A stretch of DNA of 64,000 nucleotides from Sepioteuthis lessoniana. Lineage: Eukaryota > Mollusca > Cephalopoda > Myopsida > Loliginidae. The translations under genes and the position numbers were made by a program. The notes under the pieces were generated by a model, which worked only from the letters and a program-made list of their open reading frames with translations, did no database searches and was not told the DNA's origin. Below, one piece after another: positions 19,750 to 31,077 of the stretch (positions are counted from its first letter, which is position 1; each line of letters opens with the position of its first letter). The DNA is taken from NCBI GenBank assembly GCA_963585895.1, contig OY757904.1:23418559-23482558 (forward strand), in the 5' to 3' direction.

Positions 19750-20040
19750 TCACACTTCTTCTCGAGTACGATCTAACACAAAGGTAATATTTTTAAAGCG
19801 CAATTTAACAGGTTTGAATTCAAAGTTTCACTTTTCCTGAAATGGTTGCCATACCAAGGTTAAAGATCCCTATCTGCCCTTGTATTTACCTATAGCTGGT
19901 GGTAGAATAGTTAGATTTATTAATTCCCAAGAGTATTTCTGTTTTGCGAAATGCAAACAACCTCGTACAAGCTTTCAACTCGGATGAATTTGTCCATTTA
20001 CAACGACGGTAATCTATACACCTCAAGCAATTCGCAAAAT
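19745..20040 (-). mobile_element. S1 SINE, old near full-length copy
   Basis: The S1 body is in minus orientation, followed by a decayed head ('caactcggatgaatttgtcc', 'gacggtaatctatacacctc'). Similarity to the intact copy at 62608-62906 is clear but mutations are dense. Confidence 0.6.
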
Positions 20041-21460
20041 ATACCGTTATCAAACGAACTTATTGTTATATAATAAAGGTAATGATTTCTTTGTATTAAT
20101 CATTTTTCGTGAATTAGATTTTATTATTTAGTTGAGTAATTCATTGAACTACTCTTAGTTCAAGTGCAATAGTCACATGGTGCAGTCTTATTCATGCGTT
20201 GAAAGGATATGACGATCATCATCTGTCACTCTAAACCCCAGACAGAAAATGAGGCTGGATGGCCGTTGGATTGAATTGAGTGGGTTGATGATGTCATGTC
20301 TGGAAAAGATGGCCCAGAGAAATTGAGGATTTTGAAAAAACAGTTTAGTGGATGACGACCGTTGATGGTCACCACATGAGGTGTCTCTTTGCTTCTCCGC
20401 TGATTCTTGAACATGATGTGTGTGCTTGTCTTCCCCTATCTGGCCAGCGGACTTTGCGTGCTGGATGTCATAAGAGAAAAGGCGATTCGTTGTTTTTTAA
20501 ACACTTATAAGTGAGCTTCCCTAATTTTCGGCTTATCGATCCTTTTGTGATGGAAACAAGGGTGATTAGAAGGCCGTTCTTGATCCCAGCTGAAATCATA
20601 AGGTGGGTTGAAAGGCTACCATCCCAAAGCGATGTACAAAACATTTTCGAGAATTATTTGAGAGATTCATTTTCATTGAAAAATTTCGAAATAAGCATCC
20701 TCATTGAATAGCATGAAATTAATGAGCATCCAAGTAGGATAGCCTGAAATTAAACCAGAAGTAGGGGCTCAGGTTCGTCAGCGTTTTTAGCTTCAGTGAC
20801 AGTGTATTAGTAAGGTGAGTAGAATTCGACGTATTAGGTGGTCAATGTTTTCACAACAAACCATTGTGCGTGTCGTAATAAGATTAGATGAGCCTAAAGT
20901 TAGGATGACTGGTTACTAGAAATCAAACATATCTTTATTGGATAGATGGAATTTTTAAAGCCAACCAGAAAAAAAAAAAAACAAACTAAAACTGAAATAG
21001 ACGGAGGGTGTTTTGGGGATGAATTGAAATCCAAAATTAGGTCCTTGGCTGTTGACTTTAAACGACGGCTCAACCTACATAGTTTCTCGGCACAAAGACC
21101 ATAGAATCTAGAAGAGGGTCAGCTTTGCACTGGAAGAGATAGATCAGGAACTGATTTAGCTTAAGAAGAGCAGGCCTACTTACTTAGTAAGACGAATCAA
21201 GCTCTAGTATATGGAGCTAATTCAAGAAGAATGTTATAAGAGGCTCTGAACTTCCGAGTTAAGGAGCTAAGAAATGTATCCCAACCAATAATTGCAAGTG
21301 TCAAATCGCCAAATGGAGCCCTGGATGGGTTCTTCTAAGGTTCGACTTATTACTTCTTTCACTTGAGGCAACGGAAGAAGCTGGATGAACGAGTCTCATA
21401 ACAAAAGACAAAATCCGGTAAGTGTTGAAAACAGGCGTGCATAACAAAACATATGGCACT
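20041..21460. other. Unassigned spacer
   Basis: No known repeat is recognised. Short frames on either strand (for example 20226-20414 minus, 20511-20711 plus) show no family resemblance. Confidence 0.4.
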
Positions 21461-21464
21461 GATA

Positions 21465-21668
21465 TTCATTCTTACGAAGTGAACCTGAGGCTGTCGCACA
21501 GTTTTCTGCCCTTGTAGTAAACTTAAATAGCTCTAATGTAGTAATTTACTAAGCTTTTTGCTTAGATATGGTACAAGACTGAATCTAGGGGGCACCTAAT
21601 GAGAATCGAACTCACTCGTGAAGGTTTGCTAATCTAGCTAGCTAACCATTACACCACCCGAGGTGCCC
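21465..21668 (-). mobile_element. S5 tRNA-like SINE head and body
   Basis: On the minus strand 21667-21591 forms a tRNA-like unit of 77 nt. A perfect 7-bp acceptor stem (GGCACCT/AGGTGCC), box A TGGTGTAATGG at 21646-21656 and a T arm GTGAGTTCGATTCTCAT at 21599-21615 are present. No canonical anticodon arm forms, so I call it a SINE head rather than a gene. Sequence down to about 21465 may be its body. Confidence 0.5.
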
Positions 21669-22355
21669 AATTGGCTGGAATGTAACAGGGTTAACTTGGT
21701 TTGAGAATATCGTAGTTATAATTTTTACAGCTTTTTGGGGTTAAAAGGGATAAATCAGGTTTTCGCAATTTTCGCATTGAACAAGTTGATGGTTTAAAGA
21801 CACAGCTGTGAATTTGTATAGTGAGAGGTCAACCTGAGTTTTTGAATTTCACAGTTGGCAAGAGGTGACAGCTGGCTATGGGCTAAATATACTGGAATAT
21901 ATTTTTTGGCTAGAAAGTACTACCCAGGTATGAAATAGAAAAGGAAATAATTGTGGAACTTGATTTGAACAATAGCTTATTTGGGATGTAATTTCAGCGT
22001 GAGAATAGATTTCGATTACCAAGAATTTTACATATAATGACACAATTTTGACGTCATAAATAAGCAGGTGCTTGGAACAACAAAGAGGAAGATTGACGAG
22101 TGTTAAGAAAGACAAAGCACACAGGCTATTTTGATAGTAGTCGTCAGAGATATAACTTCGTATCGCGTATAAACACCAGGCAGCCAACTCCCATAATTAT
22201 GTATTCATGTGTAAATGACTCAAGAATTTCATTAAGTTGTAAAAGTTAACTTAAAACCGATAAACATATAGCCAGCCCAGACGCTATATTCTCGTTTGTA
22301 TAACTGTAGATAGTTGATTGTATTTCACTTAATATTATGTTATTAAATTCTTTAT
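21669..22355. other. Spacer, nothing recognised
   Basis: AT-rich with no repeat family that I can identify. A 103-residue minus frame (21876-22187) has no recognisable homology. Confidence 0.45.
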
Positions 22356-22515
22356 ATATCATCATCATCATCATCATCATGTGCAACTAGTACGGATATC
22401 CCTGTTTCTCTCTCGCCAATTCTCCCTATCGTTCATCGCCCCTGGTAGGTCTTCAGGGCTACATGCCGTATCCTCACATAGCTACTGAATGTATGTTCAA
22501 GCTAGTCAATCATCT
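22356..22515 (-). pseudogene. RTE LINE 3' end, short
   Basis: A (ATC)n run at 22358-22380 is the minus-strand (GAT)n tail. It is followed by the last ~130 bases of the LINE coding end (the MNDREN and CEDTACSPEDLPGA-like region). Confidence 0.8.
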
Positions 22516-22984
22516 GAAATTATTGTTCTTCCGTTGAAGTGATCAAATACAGCTGTTCAAAACCTTTGTTACAAGAGAAAAGTGCCATTCCTTATCGTTT
22601 GAAGAAACACCTGTTTCTTTAGCCTACAATCATGACAACACTTTATGTTTGAGTTCATGAACACCCGTTCCTTTAGCTTATAAGAATGAAAACTCTCCGT
22701 GTTCCAGTTTATACCCTTTTGGGGAACGATATACTCTAATTTGTTGAGGCAGGAGACTATTCCTCAACTCTTTACCTATGTGTTGTAAAGTTCCTATTCA
22801 AGAACGATCATGGTGAGGATGGAATTAGAAATTTTCGCCTTTTAACGTTGTCAAATAATGACTTATATGTCTTGCCGAAACTTTAACAAAATGTTTACTG
22901 ACTTTTTAGCGTCCTTAGAACTTGTGTGTCGAAAAACATAACAATTCCAAATAATCTTCATTTTTTTTCGCGCAATCATAATAA

Positions 22985-23520
22985 AAGACGAAAAGGGAGA
23001 TGCTTAGATCAATTTAGATTAGTCCAAGGCTATTGACAGGGTTGACTATAGTGTGTTGGCCGCTGTATTTTTCGCGGTTGATTTAGAGCCAACATTTTCC
23101 TGTTAAATTCGAATTACTTGTGCTTCCCCCAGATTCAAAGCAGTGGTAAACGGTAAAAGATCGAAAGCCTTAACTTTGGTTTAATCAATTTATCAAGGTT
23201 GTTTATTGTCGTTTTAAATCCTAAAGCTGGAACCATTCCTTCGCAAACTGAGAGCCATCCCAGTCCTACACGGAATTAATCTTCATTGTACTGCTATATC
23301 GGCCAGGTATTCCAAAGATCCTGACTTTATAATCGTGCTTGAAGCTAGATATGCCACGAATTCGATAGTCAGCATTGAAATTGAAAAGTATGAAACTATA
23401 ACTCATGCCAAAATTAACCCCGATAAATTTGCAGGCTTGTGAATAGGATCTTTTAAGTGGTGTAACTTCCCGGTCCTTTCACTTAGAATGAAAGACCGTA
23501 CAAGACACTCTTATGCTTCG
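22985..23520 (+). pseudogene. Relic of an L1/Tx1-like LINE reverse transcriptase
   Basis: The plus-strand translation keeps the order of this RT type. DQSKAIDRVDYSVLAAVFFA is the catalytic-D block. VVNGKRSKALTL, a decayed QGCLLSF box and LEPFLRKLRAIPV follow. ARYATNSIVSIEIEKYETIT and HAKINPDKFAGL sit where the 'AKIN.DKS.GL' motif of such RTs lies. The active-site YADD region has decayed (around 23335). It is much older than, and unrelated to, the RTE copies. Confidence 0.65.
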
Positions 23521-24845
23521 ACTCTGGCTACAAGCAGGGGAAGAATTCAGCAAAGATACTGGTATAATATACTGGCTTAGTAAGCGACAGAGTGCCGTAG
23601 ATGAACTTAGCAGATTCAATGCGGTCGCAAGATAACATCAATAAAGTGGTTTTAACAGGAAAGAAAAATATAGAATATGATGGGGAGAATATAATTTATT
23701 GCCTATGGATAGAGTGACAGATATTTCCGTTCGCAGATAAAATCAACAAATTACCGGGAAAAAATGGAAGGATGTAAGTTCCCATAACCAGCCATAAACA
23801 GAAAAATATATAGGCGAAGACGATTTTCATATATCCGCATGGGACTTGAAAAGACAATATAAGGTCCGTAATTTTGAACAGAAGGCAGAGATTCAGTGGT
23901 CACTCAAACGAATGGGAGAGGTCAGCTGATCTTTCAAGCGAAGGAAGAGACACCCTGGTAACTCAAGCAGACCAGTCAGCTCCTCGTGTGTGTTGTCCGA
24001 CCGTCGCACTACTTCACAAAAAGGGTCCCTGCCACAGAAGAAATATATGTGCGAACTCTCTCTGACTGTATTCCTACTCCACACAATCGTCGCTGTCGAA
24101 GAATAAAAATGTAAATTATATTCTTAAATATCTACGAGTCTTTTTCGCTGTTTGCCCAGCGGTGCAATATGCAACACTCGAAAAGAACATGGTAGTTATT
24201 CATTTGGAGTCACAGAGGAATGTTTCCAAAAAGTCAGGGCTAAGATGAAGATGTGTACCTCACATCCAACCTCTGATCCTTTACCGATTTTACACTTTAC
24301 CCTTCCTGGTTCAATACATATGAGAGAACCAATGTACCGGGTTAGTTTGCGGTATATGATACATTCACACTTCCAAGGGCAGCTTAGATTTTAACAGATG
24401 TCAAGATTTGTCGGCACAGGTTACGTCTCAGATTCCCTGGTTGTGATTGGTTACACAAATAATCCATTCAATGAAGTAAAATATTTGTATCGAATGAACT
24501 TCCCTTGACGTTCTTTGTTAACAAGCCATCAACCCGATGATAAATGTATAAAGGGTTTACTGATTTTGGACTAATACAAAATAATATTTTAGTAAGAGTG
24601 TTTTATTGCTGTGGAGTTTGGCAATCAATAAATTCGAATAATATACGTATAAATTGTATAAAGATCCTTTGGAATGAATGATAATAACAATAAATTAATT
24701 GGAGATGGCTTTCCCTAGTTAAGTAATCCACAATTTCATATTGAATTATACTTCAAAGATCCCAATAAAGAAAATTGAAATTATTCATTAAAAACAAAGA
24801 TTTAAAAAAGCAAATGCAAAATCTATCAAACAGGTGTGGTTTCTT
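23521..24845. other. Spacer, possible LTR remnant
   Basis: Most is unassigned. The part 23850-24160 has a TATA-like 'caatataaggtccg' and a downstream 'gaagaataaaaatg' polyadenylation-type signal, which could be an old solo LTR, but no ends or target duplication are evident. Confidence 0.3.
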
Positions 24846-24847
24846 TG

Positions 24848-24990
24848 TCATTAATTGAATAGCAATCTTTGTGGGTTATTTAATGCCAAATCCATACTTT
24901 TAGAAGAACAACAGAGCCCAAAAGCATGAGTGAAGTTCGAACCCACCTACATCAAAGTCAGAGTCTAGCACTTTAGCCATTACACCCGAA
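24848..24990 (-). mobile_element. S2 SINE with internal deletion
   Basis: The tail 'gggttatttaatgccaaatc' is joined, with the middle missing, to the head ('gaagttcgaacccacctaca', 'agccattacaccc'). Confidence 0.65.
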
Positions 24991-26276
24991 ACAAATAGAA
25001 ATGAACACCAATGAAAGCAAAGAATATTTCATAAGAAGGAAACTACTGGAAACTAATATCTTCAAAAGAAACTGTTGAATTATAGAACCTAAGACGCTTT
25101 GCCAAGGGGCACACATTTAATATATGCTTATTCTCCATGGTGTAAATCGGCTCGCCGATTTCATTTTCATCGGCGATGACCATTATGCAAACCGCACCTC
25201 CAAAGTAACTCAAATATTTGAAAAAACACTGATCCGTGAAAGTGTACGTTTTGGCAGACATTCAGTTACATACTTTTACTTATCGGGGGACGGTCGAATG
25301 AATTGACTATAAAATTTACTGGATAAATCGCGTGGTTTAAAAAAGACACTTGTGTGATAGGACTCAAATTCGTCAAGCATTCAGCTATATATAAATTTAT
25401 ATCTTTGAACAATTAGCAAATAAATAAGCAGTAATTTTTACTGAAGTAGTCAAGTTCATTTCAACTCCAAGAAATAGAAAAATGGTAAGTTTATTCTTTT
25501 ACATCGTCTGGTGATCAGCAACTAGTAGTTAGTAGAACGTTATTTAATATGAAATAGATGCTTAGAAATTTGTGGAGGCCCGGTAATTGCCTTATTGAAT
25601 ACGACCGTTCTGAAATAATCATCTTTTATTTCGGTTTAATTCCGTGGATTTAACTATATACTTTTATATCATCCTGCGATGAGTAATTAAATTGGTAATA
25701 AAATTTACGAGACAAGGTTAATTGATACACATTTTTTTACGGATAAGAATCGATTTGTTGACTTGAACGAGGATTCTTTTCCGTTTAGGGTTCGCTATAA
25801 ATTCAGCAGTGATTTTCCGTTTGGTGTCAGAAGTTAGCCAAAAACGTGAACTGAATTTATTAGAGCAGGGTCGGAAACTTAGCAACAGTCAGAGGACAGG
25901 GTCCAGTCTATAGTTTCATTGGGATAGTAATTCGTATACTGTCACAAAACACTTTGAGAAAACAAAAGGAATCTCAGAGTAATAAATCTCTCGAGAAAAT
26001 GTTAATGCTGAGGTTCTTAAAAATGTTCAAACCATCGTAATTAAAAGCATCTAATAATTTTTTGAAGGTCGTATTAATTTCTTTCTGCTATCACGACCAT
26101 ACAGCTGCCATCTTCCGTTAAAAAGAATTTGCAGATACGTTCTGCATATTTAAGTAAAACAAAAAGTGCGTAATTTCAATCAGTGAGTCGACGAAAAACT
26201 GCTTAGGGGTTTGCTGGAGAAGGGTAATAAATAAATAAAATGAATGAATACCTAAGCAGTGTCAGTTGCAAGGTTT
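24991..26276. other. Spacer, nothing recognised
   Basis: No coding, repeat or RNA signal that I can support. Small open frames (25043-25261, 25124-25306) overlap on opposite strands and match nothing known. Confidence 0.45.
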
Positions 26277-26362
26277 TGGTTTAGTTGTGTTTTATGGCAT
26301 ATCAACATTTGTGGGTGGGTTATTTAATGCCAAATCTTGTCTGTCTCTGTGTCTGTGTCTCG

Positions 26363-26416
<54 letters not shown>
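26277..26416 (-). mobile_element. S2/S3 tail fragment plus (TA)n
   Basis: 'ttttatggcatatcaacatt' and 'ggttatttaatgccaaatct' are the 3' tail in reverse. It is followed by a pyrimidine tract and (TA)n at 26364-26416. Confidence 0.65.
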
Positions 26417-26418
<2 letters not shown>

Positions 26419-26534
26419 TTCCTAAGCGTACAGTTCGTAGTTAAGATTTTTTTAAACGAGCAAGAGCTCATTTGCTTACACACAGTTTTATGATTTCGAG
26501 TATTGTTCTCCAACAAATTTAATACTATTTGTTT

Positions 26535-27120
26535 GACCAGTCGTCAGGTGCAGTAGAATACACCCACTGATTCTTTGCAGAGGGGTAATACCCGCCAATG
26601 AATATTCTGGATATGACACTAAACAATCTGATGATGAGGTTCCAGTAATGCTGGAGCTTTGGGGAATGCAGAGCACCCCTTAAATGACATCGCTCCTTAG
26701 TCCATTAGTGGTAGCACCTGATAGTGTCCTATCTATGGGTCAAATAGAAATAAACTACATACATATGCTAAACAGAATTACTTGAAATAGAACTGTTCTA
26801 AAATTTAAACTGCTTGCTTATGCAAAACTGAATTGCTTGAAATAGAACTGTTTTGACATTTAACTGTGTGAGGACAAAAATTATACTAAATTGAATTTTT
26901 TGAATTAGAATTGACTTAACTGAATTGTTTAAAATATATGTTTTGACAATTAAACTGTGTACTTAAATTTAAACTGTGTACTTATGCTAAACTGAATTAT
27001 TTTAAATGAAACTGTTTTTGAAAGTTTAACTGAATTGTTTGCAATAAAAGTGATTATGTGCATAAAAATGGATTTAGCATTGAATCACCTAAAAATGTTG
27101 ATATGCCATAAAACCCAACC
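26535..27120 (+). mobile_element. S3 repeat with tandem array
   Basis: The 5' module ('cagaggggtaatacccgcc', 'gtggtagcacctgatag') is followed by at least four degenerate ~55-bp units (26745-27040) and the tail ending 'ataaaacccaaccaacc' at 27120. Confidence 0.72.
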
Positions 27121-27830
27121 AACCAACCCTCCAAAATCTTATTTGTACTCAATTGAATGGTTTCAAGTATTGCTATCTAATAATAATAATTCCAATTGGT
27201 TTTAGTCATTTGTTTTTTCACAGTTCAATTGTTTCAATTATTGATCACATCAATAATTATAACTCGTTTCATGAATTGATATCAAATACTAATAATTCTT
27301 TTTTATTCTAATAATTTGTAAGTATGAAGTAAAATGCTTTTACTTATTGACCTCTGACACTGATAATTCTATACGTACGCTGTTAAGAGTTTCTAGTAGT
27401 TCTATCAAATGCTAATAATTTTAGTTAATATTATTTATTTGTTTGTAAATAGTTAAATAATTACAAAAATTGCTATTTAACAATAGTGATTATAATCATT
27501 GAGTATTCCTATCTAAGATTATATTAATTACTTGTTTGCATAGACTTTAATATTTTCAAGCATTACTATCCAACAGTAGTAATTCTATTTATCAAGTATT
27601 CCTATCTAATACAAATAACTTGCTCAGAGCTGTACGGTTTCAAATAAACAACCATAATAATCCCAAGTAAAAGATTGATCCGTTCTTTAAGTTAAAACCA
27701 CTCCAGGTCAGAGTACATCAGCCTCAGTTTAGAAGTACTTCGGACTCTTCATAAAATCGACAAAAGAAGATCTCAACAACCTAGATAAAGGAATGAAAAA
27801 ATGGTGACGATATACGAAGCATTGCACCCG
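27121..27830. other. Degenerate AT-rich repeat
   Basis: Between 27165 and 27620 variants of 'ttgctatctaataataat' and 'tattcctatctaat' recur at irregular ~60-90 bp spacing, as in a decayed minisatellite. No coding signal is seen. Confidence 0.4.
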
Positions 27831-27834
27831 ATGG

Positions 27835-28035
27835 TATTTACCAACCCCTCCGCTCGGACAGGATATGACACTAGGTCAATTTTTAAGAGGAGCTTAACAC
27901 TTTTGAATTCAGAGTTTTCCTTCTCCTAGACTAGTTGCCTCATCAAGGCTGATGAACCTAGTCTGCCCTACTATTTACCCATAGCCTGAGGGAGAATAAT
28001 TGGATTCATACCTTTCCTAAGGGTATTGCACCTGA
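27835..28035 (-). mobile_element. S1 SINE, headless
   Basis: A well-preserved S1 body in minus orientation ends at 'cctaagggtatt'. The tRNA-like head has been replaced by unrelated sequence. Confidence 0.78.
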
Positions 28036-29655
28036 TAGATGATGCCTGCTATGTCAAAAATAAGTTTATAGACAGAGAATTTCATTGATATTGCAATTAA
28101 AATATTGGAAGATATATTTAATACAGAAACGAGAGACTAATTTCAACGTCAAAAAAACTGCAAGGAATGTAGCATAAGAACAAAAAGGAAAACATTAATT
28201 ATAAAAGCGAGAAAATAAAAATGTGCTGAAAATAACGTAGTCACTTCAAAAGACAGACAATAGAAATTAGACATGAAATGATATGGACTTGTTTATGCAA
28301 CTGAGAACAAATCCATAAGGACCAACTCGGAAAATGTAGAATAGATAAGACTCCAGAGGAGAGTAATGTAGGCACCGTATTGAAGAAGATGAGACACCCA
28401 AACATATAAATAAATATAAGAAACCGGTCTAGAAACTTCTTGAATACACTCGGGGTTAGGTGTTCTATAAATCTCAATAAGAGAAGATGGGTTTCTTGAT
28501 TCATTTGGTGGCCAGAGAAACGAGAAGACTAGTAGTAGCGTAGATGGTAAGCGAAGAACGATTCAAAGATACAGGAAGACCCAGTTTCTACAAGACCTAT
28601 AAACCTATTCCATGCATTGTGTCTGCCATCCATTTCCATCAACTTCCACAACTTCAGAAACTGAACGGAGATATAAAAAAAAAAAAAAAAAAAAAAAGTA
28701 ACAGAGTTTCTGACACTTGAGACAATTTGTGTTTATGTTTAACTCCTCCTCCATCCAACGATTAGTTATCACCGACAGAGAAATCGTCAGTGACTATGTT
28801 GCATAACTAGGAAGAGAAGATCTGAAAGTTTCTTTTGTTATTTCGATTGCCTCACTTGTGACCAAATTCCAACCAAACACGAGAAACTTTCGGCCTTTTA
28901 TTTCATTTCATACTGAATAATTAATATCTGTGTTTTATCAAGTCCAAAACTTAACATTGCCATTTTTTATTTATAATTTTGAATGCTTAAAGGGTTTTCT
29001 ATTTGCCAAAGAATGTTATAAAGGAAAATTTAATAAAATAACGATAGGAATCTTTGTCTAACTATGGTTGGGTTATTAAAATACGGTCTATTGTAGGTGA
29101 ACCAAAAAAAAAGATTAATATAATGAAAAATTGTTATATTTGTGTGTAGAATGCTCAGTAGTAAATAATTAAAGTACTTCAAGATTCTTTTCGACTTAAC
29201 TGAACTAATTATGTCATTAGTAATACGTGATATACAAAACTATTTATTTAGGCGAAAATTTATTGAAATTGTGAAAATAAAAAAAAATATTCGAGTTTAA
29301 GAAACATCAACAAAAGTAATGATATTTCAATATTTAAGTAGTTTTGCGCAGTCTCAACCTAAAAATACGTAACTCCTCTGTGTTAATATTTAAATGAAAG
29401 AGATAATGCTTAGAAAATCGGCATTCCCCTTTATGTCTTTTAAATTCCGGTAACAATGTAAATGTTTAAGACTCAATAGAAAATCGAATAATAGCAGCAA
29501 TTTACACAGACTTTTTTAGTAATTTTTAAAACAAACATCTTGCAATCACACACACACCATATATATATATATATATACATATATATATAAAGCAAATAAA
29601 ATCTGACCTTACTATGGTTCTGATCAACATTATCTTTTTTAAGTACAGGAATTAT
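28036..29655. other. AT-rich spacer
   Basis: It holds an A22 run at 28676-28697 and a (TA)n at 29560-29590. The minus frame 28241-28504 (87 aa) matches no family that I know. Confidence 0.45.
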
Positions 29656-29659
29656 ATTG

Positions 29660-29813
29660 TGAATTGAATTTCTAGGACCAGAAAATCTGGCGAACACTTA
29701 CGCATGACATACGGAAACACTAGACAGTTGTTTCGACCTTATTAGGTCTCATCAGCAGTGCATATCATGATCTGTACGTAGGTGTTCGCCGGATGTTCTG
29801 GTAATTCAATTCA
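29660..29813 (-). repeat. ~154-bp palindrome enclosing the hammerhead
   Basis: The left arm 29660-29716 ('tgaattgaatttctagga', 'atctggcgaacac') and right arm 29762-29813 ('gtgttcgccggat', 'ggtaattcaattca') are imperfect inverted repeats, both ending in TGAATTGAATT on their own strand. They extend stem I of the ribozyme at the centre. The left arm is also homologous to the sequence downstream of the decayed copy at 30118-30165. Confidence 0.75.
29717..29761 (-). ncRNA. Type I hammerhead ribozyme
   Basis: All core elements are present on the minus strand. Stem I 5' strand GCACTG (29761-29756) is followed by the conserved CTGATGA (29755-29749). Stem II GACC/GGTC has the loop TAATAA (29748-29735), and GAAA lies at 29734-29731. 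A minimal stem III ACA/TGT has the loop AC (29731-29724). C17 is at 29723 and stem I 3' strand TAGTGT at 29722-29717. The expected self-cleavage is after the GTC triplet, between 29723 and 29722. Such short stem III forms are known in Penelope-like and other small retroelements. Activity is inferred from the intact core. Confidence 0.82.
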
Positions 29814-30035
29814 TACGATAATTTCTTTACTTAAAAAGAAAATGTAGATCTGTATCGTTGCTTTTGATGTCATAATAATTACGCGGATGCGTATTTCTAA
29901 TCCTCTTGGGAAGACGTGGACCTGGAGGTGACCGTGTCGTCTGTAAAAGTACGGGTGTAACTTGCGAGACACATTTAGGATAATTGACCGCGCAATTACT
30001 ATGACTAGTTAATTTAGCGTCACTCGTGTGCGATA

Positions 30036-30112
30036 TAAACTGATGGCTCAGTTGTATAGTTTCGGCACTGCAATCTGTGGTTGTAGGTTCGATTTCCAGT
30101 CGTGGAGATTCA
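30036..30112 (+). promoter_or_regulatory. tRNA-like SINE head (pol III A and B boxes)
   Basis: Box A TGGCTCAGTTG (30044-30054) matches the consensus fully. Box B GGTTCGATTTC (30086-30096) has one mismatch, and the spacing of 42 is tRNA-like. A decayed hammerhead follows 20 bases downstream, suggesting a pol III-transcribed small element. Confidence 0.6.
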
Positions 30113-30117
30113 TTTAT

Positions 30118-30240
30118 GCACTATATATGATGAGACCTAATAAGGTCGAAACAGCTGCCCAGTGTTTCCGTATGTCGTGCATAGGGGTCGCTGGATTTTC
30201 TAGTCATGGTAATTCCATTCATGTTTCTATAATAAGTTTA
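30118..30240 (+). ncRNA. Decayed hammerhead copy and element tail
   Basis: Stem II with loop (30134-30147), GAAA (30148-30151) and the ACA of stem III are identical to the copy at 29717-29761. C3 is changed to A (30127) and U16.1 to C (30158), and four extra bases disrupt stem I, so cleavage is not expected. The 3' flank to about 30225 matches the left arm of the palindrome at 29660-29716. Confidence 0.7.
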
Positions 30241-30302
30241 GTGTATTTTCTAGAGAATAAAAGATACAATCAGCAGATGAAAATTTATTTAGAGAAAATA
30301 AT

Positions 30303-30385
30303 CGACGTCGTCAAGGCAGATTATAAACATATACGAGGCTAATGTATCTTCTTGCGAAATACCAGCAACAACGTCAAAACACCTA
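30303..30385 (-). pseudogene. Inverted short 5' piece of a LINE insertion
   Basis: The minus strand encodes FDVVAGISQEDTLASYMFII and CLDDV, the RT block with the GVLQGDT motif (G to E change). It is head-to-head with the plus-strand LINE that starts at 30386. Confidence 0.75.
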
Positions 30386-31035
30386 CCTAAGCCGAATCCC
30401 TGCTGCTTAGTTTGGAGCAGGCTGCAGATGGCATTAGTCTCCGTGTCAATGCAGACAAAACGGTATATATGTTTTAATCGAGAAGGAGACATCTCCACAC
30501 GAAATGGTGGTTCTCTGTAATTAGTAGATAATTTCTCATGCCTCTGAAGCAGCGTATCATCTATTCAAAATATCATCCAAATGCGATTAGCGAAAGCATT
30601 GATTGCTATCGATAGTTTGTCTATCATATGGAAGTCAAATCTATCAGATGAAGTAAAACGCAATTTTTGCCAAGCAGCTATAGTGTTCATTCTAATAAAT
30701 GGATACATCACATGGACGCTGACTAAGCGTATAGAGAAAAAGCTAAACGAGAATTACACAAGAATGCTACCAGCCATTTTGAACAAATTCTGGAAGTAGT
30801 TTCCTACAAAACAGTAGCTATACGGTCACCTACCTCCTATCTCAAAAAAAAAACATCCAAATAAGATGAACAAGACATACAGAACACTGCTTGACAAGTA
30901 GGGACGTACTCATAAGCGACGTCTCCAATAAAGCCCTTTATTCGGTCGTGCAAATGTTAGACGACCAACAAGGACCTATTTGCAACTGCTCAGTACGACA
31001 CAGGAACTGCCAAAAGCGATTGATGATGGAGACGA

Positions 31036-31077
<42 letters not shown>

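Noticed and set aside
23874-24084. Overlapping 63-aa frames on both strands as a small gene
   Set aside because: Mirror frames on opposite strands with no homology. The region is better explained as a possible LTR remnant.
28241-28504. 87-aa hydrophobic minus frame as a membrane protein
   Set aside because: The hydrophobicity comes from reading an A/G-rich strand in reverse. No start context, conserved motif or exon signals are seen.
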